Assembly (NCBI GenBank): GCA_030638665.1
Contig: DAOWEF010000027.1
Coordinates: 1-11,093 of the forward strand
Direction of reading: 5' to 3'
DNA: 11,093 bases
From: Dehalococcoidia bacterium
Lineage (GTDB): Bacteria > Chloroflexota > Dehalococcoidia > E44-bin15
Both the position numbers and the translations under genes were made by a program. The stretch's first letter is position 1. Each line of letters opens with the position of its first letter. Positions 6,331-11,093 of the stretch are shown here, in pieces. Under the pieces are notes generated by a model, which was not told the origin of the DNA, made no database searches, and worked only from the letters and a program-made list of their open reading frames with translations.

Positions 6331-6359
6331 TTGACACCCTGATAGGGTTGAAGTATAAT
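6331..6359 (+). promoter_or_regulatory. Consensus sigma70 promoter of the rpmH operon
   Basis: TTGACA (6331-6336), exactly 17 nt, then TATAAT (6354-6359): a perfect match to the consensus at optimal spacing. The spacer contains the palindrome ACCCT-GAT-AGGGT (6336-6348), a possible operator. A start seven nt past the -10 would fall at 6366, the A of the rpmH ATG, so the mRNA is predicted to be leaderless. Confidence 0.8.
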
Positions 6360-6365
6360 CGTAGA

Positions 6366-6506
6366 ATGCCGAAGCGGACCTATCAGCCAAAGAAGATCCC
6401 CAGAAAGCGAGAGCATGGGTTTTTGGCACGCATGAGCACTCGCGGTGGTCGTGCGGTGCTGCGCCGGAGAAGGCTCAAGGGCCGCTGGCGGCTCACGGTG
6501 TCGTGA
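6366..6506 (+). CDS. rpmH: Ribosomal protein bL34
   Basis: A small, very basic protein of the large ribosomal subunit. The 46 residues read [10 protein letters not shown] at the start and then a typical Arg/Lys-rich body ([20 protein letters not shown]), with GRWRLTVS at the end. Length fits the 44-46 residues usual for bL34. The ATG at 6366 is fixed by the conserved PKRTYQPKK opening; a longer frame from 6324 would read through the promoter and is rejected. No ribosome-binding site precedes the ATG, in line with a leaderless transcript from the consensus promoter. It leads the operon rpmH-rnpA-yidD-lipoprotein-yidC-jag, and its stop codon overlaps the rnpA start by one base (TGATG). Confidence 0.97.
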   Translation: MPKRTYQPKKIPRKREHGFLARMSTRGGRAVLRRRRLKGRWRLTVS

Positions 6507-6847
6507 TGATGAAAACGGAGCGACTTGCCAGGAGAAAAGAGTTTGAGGCTGTTTGCACTGAGGGTAAGTCCTGGTCCAATAATCTGGTAGCGCTGCGGGC
6601 GCTACCCAACAGCTTGGGGTCGAATCGCTATGGCTTTGCGGCCGGAAAGCGATTGGGTGGGGCGGTAGTGCGCAATCGGGTGAAGCGGCGGCTTCGGGAG
6701 GTGGTCCGGCGCACCACGATAAAGGATGGCTGGGACATGGTGTTCATCGCCCGCCAGGCTGCTACTGAAACCGATTATCGCACCCTGAGGAAGGCGACGG
6801 AGGAATTACTGGCCCGAGCGCAGTTATTGGGTAACGGGAGAGGATGA
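6506..6847 (+). CDS. rnpA: Ribonuclease P protein component
   Basis: The protein subunit of RNase P, which assists the catalytic RNA in trimming the 5' ends of tRNA precursors. The 113-residue product begins [16 protein letters not shown] and carries the RNR signature FAAGKRLGGAVVRNRVKRRLRE (about 47-68), the basic helix that contacts RNA, followed by the DMVFIAR strand. Length is normal. The ATG at 6506 overlaps the rpmH stop by one base, and ATG at 6509 or GTG at 6503 are also in frame, so the start is uncertain by one codon. Its stop overlaps the yidD start (ATGA). The rpmH-rnpA pairing is among the most conserved gene neighbourhoods in bacteria, and translational coupling is likely here. 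Confidence 0.95.
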   Translation: MMKTERLARRKEFEAVCTEGKSWSNNLVALRALPNSLGSNRYGFAAGKRLGGAVVRNRVKRRLREVVRRTTIKDGWDMVFIARQAATETDYRTLRKATEELLARAQLLGNGRG

Positions 6848-7053
6848 AGAGGATTGCCTTAGGCTTGATCGGTGGTTATCAGGTGACCATTTCCCGGGTG
6901 ACCGCTCACTCATGCCGTTTTGTGCCCACATGCTCTCAATATACCTATGAAGCAATAGAAAAGTACGGGCTGGCGAGGGGTGTTTGGATGGGGACAAAGC
7001 GCCTCGCTCGTTGTCATCCCTTGAGTCCCGGCGGGTTTGACCCAGTACCTTGA
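6844..7053 (+). CDS. yidD: Membrane protein insertion efficiency factor YidD
   Basis: A small membrane-associated protein that improves YidC/Sec-dependent insertion of membrane proteins. The 69 residues contain the full family pattern: an amphipathic N-terminus (MKRIALGLIGGYQVTISR), SCRFVPTCSQYTYEAI with the paired cysteines at about 24 and 30, then RLARCHPLSPGGFDPVP with a third cysteine at about 57 and the near-invariant GGxDPVP end. Length is typical (about 70-85). The ATG overlaps the rnpA stop by four bases and has GGGAG just upstream. The next gene is an inserted propeller lipoprotein rather than yidC itself. Confidence 0.96.
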   Translation: MKRIALGLIGGYQVTISRVTAHSCRFVPTCSQYTYEAIEKYGLARGVWMGTKRLARCHPLSPGGFDPVP

Positions 7054-7084
7054 TGCCATCAGTTTCCACCGTTATGAGGTTTGT

Positions 7085-8308
7085 GTGACGAAACCAAAGG
7101 CTCTATTCCTATTTGCGTTGCTTGTGGGGGGTTGCCTGCTCCTTTCAGGGTGCGCTGCCATTGGCACCTCTACGCCTATGGGATGGTCCGCACCCGTGAT
7201 GTACGATGATGTCATCTATGTGGGCACCACGGAGGGGAAGGTCGTCAGTTATACTCTGTTCAGTGAGCCCAGGGTGGCGGCGGAGTGGTGGCGGTTTCCG
7301 TCACGGGGTGAACTGGGGCTTGGTGGTGGTGCTGGGGGGGGTGGCTTCCTTTCCTGTCTCCCGACGGCGGGAGCGGTCATGTACAGCACCCCTTTTGTGG
7401 CCGATGGCGCAGTCTATATTGGTGCCTACGATGGCAAGGTCTATGCCCTTAATACCTCGAGTCGCGTCGCGGCATATTCTTTCCCCCAGGAGTCGGAGGG
7501 GGAGTGGGTCTACCCCGAAGAGGACTCCATCGGAGCCATTGTGGGCAGCCCGGTGGTCGCTGAGGGTATCCTCTATATTGGCTCCGCCGACGGCAATCTT
7601 TATGCCATTGACATCGTCACCAGTGAGCTAGCGTGGGACTCACCTTTTGCCACCGGGGACTATATCTGGGCCACCCCCCTGGTGCATGATGGTGTAGTGT
7701 ACATAGGCTCCTTTGACCACAAACTCTATGCTATTGATGCTGCGGATGGCACGTCGGTCTGGGAATCCCCCTTCCAAACGGACGGCGCGATCGCTGCCAC
7801 ACCGCTCTTCTATAACAACACCATCTATATTGGCTCTTTCGACCGTAAATTTTATGCCGTTGATACAAGCACGGGGAAGGCGAAAGAGGGATTTATTCCT
7901 TTTACGGCGGACAACTGGTTTTGGGGTAGGGCGGTGGCCTACGATGGTACTATCATTGTCGGCTGCGTGGACGGTCGGGTTTATTCCCTCGATGCTGAAA
8001 CAGGGGAACGACAATGGTCTTTCCCAGAACTAGATGAAGGGGCAGTTGGGCCGATTCGGGGTGACCCTGCCTTGGCTGGAGAGGTGGTTATCTTTGGCTC
8101 CGATGAGGGTAGGGTTTATGCCTTAGATGCCGCCAGTGGGCACCTAATTTGGGACTATCCTCATGGGGAGGATCGATTTGGTCCTATTCGAGCCTCTCTT
8201 TATGCTGGGGATGGTGAGGTCTATGTTCATGACACGCGGAACCATTACATCTACGCCTTGGGGGCGGAGCACGGCAATGTCGTATGGAGCGTTTCCACTG
8301 CCGAGTGA
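7085..8308 (+). CDS. PQQ-like eight-bladed beta-propeller lipoprotein (BamB-like)
   Basis: The predicted lipoprotein has 407 residues from GTG 7085, which has GAGG five nt upstream; upstream in-frame codons would spoil the signal peptide. MTKPKALFLFALLVGGCLL is followed by lipobox LSGC with Cys23, so export and lipid anchoring are expected. The rest is a chain of eight blades with the pattern xxYIGxxDGxLYAxDxxxGxxxWxxP: clear copies end KVYALNTSS, NLYAIDIVT, KLYAIDAAD, KFYAVDTST, RVYSLDAET, RVYALDAAS and YIYALGAEH, plus a divergent first one (GKVVSYTL). Blade 1 is followed by a glycine-rich loop (about 75-87). This is the fold of BamB and PQQ enzymes, but nothing shows that PQQ is bound or that it is an enzyme. 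It lies between yidD and yidC, so a scaffold or chaperone-like role at the membrane insertion site is a reasonable guess. Fold confident; role unknown. Confidence 0.85.
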   Translation: MTKPKALFLFALLVGGCLLLSGCAAIGTSTPMGWSAPVMYDDVIYVGTTEGKVVSYTLFSEPRVAAEWWRFPSRGELGLGGGAGGGGFLSCLPTAGAVMYSTPFVADGAVYIGAYDGKVYALNTSSRVAAYSFPQESEGEWVYPEEDSIGAIVGSPVVAEGILYIGSADGNLYAIDIVTSELAWDSPFATGDYIWATPLVHDGVVYIGSFDHKLYAIDAADGTSVWESPFQTDGAIAATPLFYNNTIYIGSFDRKFYAVDTSTGKAKEGFIPFTADNWFWGRAVAYDGTIIVGCVDGRVYSLDAETGERQWSFPELDEGAVGPIRGDPALAGEVVIFGSDEGRVYALDAASGHLIWDYPHGEDRFGPIRASLYAGDGEVYVHDTRNHYIYALGAEHGNVVWSVSTAE

Positions 8309-8329
8309 GCGGGTCAGCGAGTTATCTTG

Positions 8330-9322
8330 ATGAGTAGAAACAGACTGATAATTATCCTCGTCGCTGGTGCGCTGGTCGTCCTCTTTTTAACATATGGGCT
8401 TATCGATACCTGGAATCTTATCCTGCTCCAGCCGATACTCAATTTCTTGATCCTGCTCTCCAATGTGTTCTTTGGCAACTTTGGCCTCGCGATTATTGCC
8501 CTGGTCATCATTGTTCGCCTGCTGATGACCCCCCTTACCTTAAAGCAACTGCACTCCACTAAAGCGTTGCACACATTGCAGCCCAAGATGAAGGAGCTGC
8601 AGAAGAAGTATGCAAAGGACAAGGACAAGCTCAAGCAGGAGATAGCGAAGCTCTATAAGGAGAGTGGGGTAAGCCCCATGGGTTGCCTGGGGCCCATGCT
8701 CATTCAGCTTCCCATCTGGATCGCCCTTTATCGGTCGATACTACAAGTGGCGGCGGCAACCCCTGAAGACCTATTAGGGCTCTCCGATGCTCTCTATTCC
8801 TGGTCAGCGGTTCATCAGGCGGTTCCCCTGGATCCAAATTTCCTCTGGCTCAACTTAGCCCAGCCTGATGTGCCTCCCACTGGGTATTTCATCCTGCCCA
8901 TTCTAGTGGCAGCCTCGATGTGGGTGCTGCAAAAGATGTCCACCGTACCCTCGGCGGACCCGCAGCAGCAATCGATGGGCAAAATGATGATTTGGATGAT
9001 GCCCCTGATGTTTGGCTTTTTTACCCTCATGTTCCCCAGTGGACTGGCGCTGTTTTGGGTGGTCTCCACTATTGTTGGCATTGTGACGCAGTATTTTATC
9101 ACCGGGTGGGGCTCGCTCTTCGTGAGGGCACCTGCCCGGGCACCACAGGTGGCTGAAGAGCAGCGCATGGAAACACCGGAGGGGGCCTTGCTAGAGGATA
9201 AATTGGCCACCGAAAGGGTGGAACAACAAGAGAGGGTGGAGCATGGAAAGTCTCGAGACAAGCGCAAAGACCGTAGAAGAAGCCGTCGCGCTGGCACTAG
9301 AAAAACTCGGCGCAAGCCGTGA
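8330..9322 (+). CDS. yidC: Membrane protein insertase YidC/Oxa1 (short Gram-positive type)
   Basis: Inserts and folds membrane proteins, alone or with SecYEG. The 330-residue protein lacks the large periplasmic domain of proteobacterial YidC. Segments in order: TM1 (about 6-24), a second hydrophobic stretch (about 33-48), TM with the groove arginine Arg63 in IALVIIVRLLMTPL, a basic cytoplasmic hairpin (about 75-112, KMKELQKKYAKDKDKLKQEI) ending ESGVSPMGCLGP, TM LIQLPIWIALYRSI (124-137), then GYFILPILVAASMWVLQ and the final pair around MMPLMFGFFTLMFPSGLALFWVVSTIVGIVTQYF. The C-terminal tail is very basic (KDRRRSRR, TRKTRRK), as in YidC proteins that bind ribosomes directly. ATG 8330 is preferred over the TTG at 8327; its ribosome-binding site is weak. 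The last 80 nt overlap jag in another frame. No lipobox cysteine is seen. Confidence 0.96.
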   Translation: MSRNRLIIILVAGALVVLFLTYGLIDTWNLILLQPILNFLILLSNVFFGNFGLAIIALVIIVRLLMTPLTLKQLHSTKALHTLQPKMKELQKKYAKDKDKLKQEIAKLYKESGVSPMGCLGPMLIQLPIWIALYRSILQVAAATPEDLLGLSDALYSWSAVHQAVPLDPNFLWLNLAQPDVPPTGYFILPILVAASMWVLQKMSTVPSADPQQQSMGKMMIWMMPLMFGFFTLMFPSGLALFWVVSTIVGIVTQYFITGWGSLFVRAPARAPQVAEEQRMETPEGALLEDKLATERVEQQERVEHGKSRDKRKDRRRSRRAGTRKTRRKP

Positions 9323-9890
9323 CGAGGTGGAGGTGGTTGTCCTAAAGGAGGGTAAGCCTGGCTTTTTGGGTCTTGGTGGTGAGGAGGCTACGGTCAGGGT
9401 GCTCAGGCGTCAATCTGAAGAGGAGCGACAGGCGGCCGTCATCCTGGCTAAGGAGGTGCTGGAGAGGCTTCTTTCCTTGATGAAGGTCTCAGCCTATATT
9501 GAGGAAAAGGAGCCATCAGAGGAAGGGCGCGCCCTTATCCTCCTGGAAATCACTGGCGATGACCTGGGCATTCTTATTGGGAGGAGAGGTCAAACCCTGT
9601 CCTCGCTGCAATACCTGCTCTATCTAATGGTGGGCCATCAATTAAAGGCGCATGTGCCCGTAACAATCGATGTAGCCGGCTATCGGGAGCGCCGACAGGA
9701 GGCGCTTAGGAATCTGGCATGGCGCATGGCGGAGCGTGTCATGGCTACTGGGCAGCCGGTGCCCCTGGAGCCGATGCCGGCGAGCGAGCGCCGCATCATT
9801 CACCTGGCGCTCCAGGACTCCCCGGGGGTGATCACCCAGAGCATCGGCGAGGGCGAGGATCGTAAGGTGACCATCCTAAAACAGGAGTAA
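9243..9890 (+). CDS. jag: Jag/KhpB-type RNA-binding protein (Jag_N, KH, R3H)
   Basis: A cytoplasmic single-stranded nucleic-acid-binding protein commonly encoded right after yidC; in Gram-positive bacteria such proteins act with KhpA in RNA-based control of cell-envelope growth. The 215 residues show the Jag_N domain (about 1-52, with AKTVEEAVALALEKLG and GKPGFLGLGGEEATV), a linker, a KH domain (about 70-145) with the loop DLGILIGRRGQTLSSLQYLL, and an R3H domain (about 150-213) with PMPASERRIIHLAL and the SxGEGEDR end. Start ATG 9243: AGAGGG lies six nt upstream and the protein then opens exactly with Jag_N. It begins 80 nt inside yidC, in a different frame. It is the last gene of the rpmH operon; no clear hairpin terminator follows. 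Confidence 0.94.
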   Translation: MESLETSAKTVEEAVALALEKLGASRDEVEVVVLKEGKPGFLGLGGEEATVRVLRRQSEEERQAAVILAKEVLERLLSLMKVSAYIEEKEPSEEGRALILLEITGDDLGILIGRRGQTLSSLQYLLYLMVGHQLKAHVPVTIDVAGYRERRQEALRNLAWRMAERVMATGQPVPLEPMPASERRIIHLALQDSPGVITQSIGEGEDRKVTILKQE

Positions 9891-9943
9891 TTTGAGCCTT
9901 GACTTCACCTTCTGGGAATGCTAATCTCTTTTTGTACTATCAT

Positions 9944-10028
9944 ACTATAAAGATGCTTTATCTTCCTGCTCCTCAATTTAGGGAGGGGCGCATCTCTTAA
10001 AAAGTGTTTGAGGAAGGCGAAAAGGCGA
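9944..10028 (+). repeat. Direct repeat copy A, upstream of the T-box
   Basis: This matches 10285-10360 across most of its length, with small indels. Shared blocks in order are an ACTATAA/ATTATAA start, GCT-TATCTTCC, TAGGGAG, ATCT-TTAAAAA, TGTTTGAGGAAGG and GCGAAAAGGCGA. It includes a -10-like TATAAA (9946-9951) and, at the position of the start codon in copy B, a GTG (10004) opening a 49-codon frame that ends at 10153. It looks like an old duplicate of the ileS leader. Confidence 0.65.
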
Positions 10029-10281
10029 CGACGGAGAAGAGTAGGAGGGAGAAGGCGCCTAGCGAGTCTGGTATGGTGGGAGCAGATGCGACCTGCCCTC
10101 TGAAAATCCCTCCCGAGCTGCCAACCGAACGCTGCAGGTTTATGCGTCAGTAGGCTTGGCCGGCCTCGTCAGCCGTTACCCAGACAAACCCCGCATGGCG
10201 GGGTTTGATGAGGGCCCCGATGGCGGGGAGTTAGGGTGGTACCGCGGGCATAGAGCTCGTCCCTTAGGGACGGGCTTTTTT
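10024..10281 (+). promoter_or_regulatory. T-box riboswitch controlling ileS (isoleucine specifier AUC)
   Basis: A tRNA-sensing leader: uncharged tRNA(Ile) binds and favours an antiterminator, so ileS is read when isoleucine is short. Visible parts: Stem I begins near GACGACGGAGAAGAGTAGG (10027 on); the distal Stem I signals AGCGAG (10061) and TGGTGGGAGC (10074-10083) are present; the specifier is ATC at 10106-10108 in TGAAAATCCCTCCCGAGCTG, just before the strand that can close Stem I with GGAGGG (10044-10049); Stem III is a perfect 9-bp AAACCCCGC-ATG-GCGGGGTTT (10186-10206); and the canonical T-box AGGGTGGTACCGCGG spans 10233-10247, with the UGGU bulge that pairs with the tRNA ACCA end. AGGG (10233-10236) can pair with CCCT (10261-10264) in the antiterminator. 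The specifier fits the downstream gene. Exact 5' end and promoter are uncertain. Confidence 0.93.
10255..10281 (+). terminator. Intrinsic terminator of the ileS T-box
   Basis: GCTCGTCCC-TTA-GGGACGGGC (10255-10275; 9 bp with one G-U pair) followed by six T residues (10276-10281). Its 5' strand overlaps the CCCT needed by the antiterminator, so the two folds exclude one another, as expected for transcriptional T-boxes. Confidence 0.92.
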
Positions 10282-10284
10282 GGC

Positions 10285-10360
10285 ATTATAAGGGGGCTAT
10301 ATCTTCCCCCAACCTAGGGAGTATCTTTTAAAAAATGTTTGAGGAAGGGCGAAAAGGCGA
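10285..10360 (+). repeat. Direct repeat copy B, ileS leader
   Basis: The second copy of the element at 9944-10028, starting four nt after the terminator T-run and ending five nt before the preferred ileS ATG. It includes the exact 16-mer TTGAGGAAGGGCGAAA (10339-10354), also found upstream of pyrE, and a TTATAA that could act as a weak -10 downstream of the T-box terminator. Confidence 0.65.
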
Positions 10361-10364
10361 GGAA

Positions 10365-11093
10365 ATGTTCCGGCCGGTGCCGAGCAAGACAAGCTTTCCT
10401 GAGCTGGAGAAGCGCATCCTCCACTTCTGGAGGGAGAAGCGAGTCTTTGAGCGGAGCGTTGCAGAGCGAGAAACCTCACCCCTCTTTGTCCTCTACGAGG
10501 GGCCGCCTACCGCTAACGCAAGCCCTGGGGTGCACCATATCCTTTCGCGGGTGTTCAAGGATGTCTTTCCCCGCTACAAGACGATGCGGGGATACTGCGC
10601 CCCGCGCAAGGCGGGCTGGGATACCCATGGGCTTCCGGTGGAGCTTGAGATAGAGAGGGAGCTGGGTTTTTCCTCCAAGGATCAGATCGAGACCTACGGG
10701 GTTTCCCAATTCAATGAGCGCTGCCGGGAGAGCGTGTTTCGCTATCAGAGGGAGTGGGAGGAGGTGACCGAGCGCATCGGCTTCTGGCTCGATATGGAGC
10801 ACCCATATGTGACGCTGGATAATGACTATATCGAGTCCTGCTGGTGGGTGATCAAGCAGCTATGGGAGAAAGGGCTTATTTATCAGGGCTATCGGGTTAC
10901 CCCCCACTGCCCCAGATGTGGCACCTCGCTCTCCTCCCATGAGGTGGCACTGGGCTACGAGGATGATACCCCAGACCCATCTGTATATGTGCTCTTTAAG
11001 CTCAGCGATTATGTCCTGCCGGAGGATCGGGAACAGTGGCGAGAGGTGCTTGAGAAGCTGGGTTGGGATCCTCAGAACACACGCTGGAGGGAA
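10365..11093 (+). CDS. ileS: Isoleucyl-tRNA synthetase, type 2 (partial, runs off window)
   Basis: Charges tRNA(Ile) with isoleucine; the first 243 residues of a protein normally over 1000 long are present. The class I HIGH region reads YEGPPTANASPGVHHIL (44-60), i.e. the GVHH version, followed by KAGWDTHGLPVELEIEREL (82-100), the WEEVTERIGFWLDM region (131-144) and YRVTPHCPRCGTSLSSHEVALGYED (176-200), after which the editing domain begins. The GxHH form and the CPRCGTxLSSHEVA segment are typical of eukaryote-like type-2 IleS, a class often insensitive to mupirocin; that property is inferred from the family. The ATG at 10365 is chosen because MFRPVPSK is the usual N-terminus and AAGG lies seven nt upstream; an in-frame ATG at 10335 inside the repeat would add ten non-conserved residues. 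Regulated by the upstream isoleucine T-box. Confidence 0.95.
   Translation, partial: MFRPVPSKTSFPELEKRILHFWREKRVFERSVAERETSPLFVLYEGPPTANASPGVHHILSRVFKDVFPRYKTMRGYCAPRKAGWDTHGLPVELEIERELGFSSKDQIETYGVSQFNERCRESVFRYQREWEEVTERIGFWLDMEHPYVTLDNDYIESCWWVIKQLWEKGLIYQGYRVTPHCPRCGTSLSSHEVALGYEDDTPDPSVYVLFKLSDYVLPEDREQWREVLEKLGWDPQNTRWRE

Noticed and set aside
6324..6365. A longer rpmH starting at 6324
   Set aside because: It would translate through the TTGACA/TATAAT promoter and add 14 residues absent from bL34; [10 protein letters not shown] at 6366 is the conserved start.
9899..9927. TTGACT-17-TAATCT as a promoter for the T-box/ileS transcript
   Set aside because: The -35 is good but the -10 matches consensus at only three positions. 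The better -10 (TATAAA, 9946-9951) has no -35 at proper spacing, so the promoter position is left open.
10186..10226. CCCCGC-ATG-GCGGGG and CCCCG-ATGG-CGGGG hairpins as a repeat element
   Set aside because: They lie between the T-box specifier and the T-box sequence and are best explained as Stem III and the adjoining riboswitch helix.

Overview
The window looks like chromosomal, replication-origin-proximal DNA from a GC-rich bacterium, most plausibly a member of the Chloroflexota (Dehalococcoidia-like). This assignment is inference. It rests on a short Gram-positive-type YidC, a Jag/KhpB protein, an acidic-tailed CTC-type bL25, a type-2 (eukaryote-like) IleS behind a T-box, and frequent TTG/GTG starts. 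I could not run a database search.

Layout. Left block, minus strand: a partial pyrE (TTG start at 436), a gap holding a palindromic repeat (499-626), then nadD and obgE, whose ends abut or overlap and which form an operon read from an AT-rich promoter region. A 306-bp gap (2578-2883) follows: it has an AT-rich tract next to obgE and three DnaA-box-like 9-mers next to the 3' end of dnaA, and it is the best oriC candidate here. dnaA is also on the minus strand. The dnaA/fmt divergent gap (4255-4530) carries two more copies of the same 9-mer and a cluster of GGCCGA/TCGGCC palindromes. fmt (+) and rplY (-) converge. rplY and rpmH then diverge from a compact pair of back-to-back promoters (6291-6359); the rpmH promoter is a perfect TTGACA-17-TATAAT whose predicted start falls on the rpmH ATG.

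Right block, plus strand: rpmH-rnpA-yidD-[8-bladed PQQ-like propeller lipoprotein]-yidC-jag is tightly packed, with 1-4 nt overlaps at its first two junctions and an 80-nt overlap between yidC and jag. It combines ribosome, RNase P and membrane-insertion functions with an inserted propeller lipoprotein. After a 474-bp gap containing an isoleucine T-box riboswitch comes a partial type-2 ileS that runs off the window.

The most interesting points are: (i) a probable oriC using a non-canonical box, TTnTGCACC, phased at about 20-21 and 11 bp; (ii) a T-box bracketed by two diverged direct repeats of about 80 bp that look like copies of the ileS 5' leader; (iii) an exact 16-nt leader element shared by pyrE and ileS; (iv) the propeller lipoprotein within the yidD-yidC operon; and (v) leaderless or near-leaderless rpmH and fmt transcripts. 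I see no CRISPR array, transposase, rRNA or tRNA gene.
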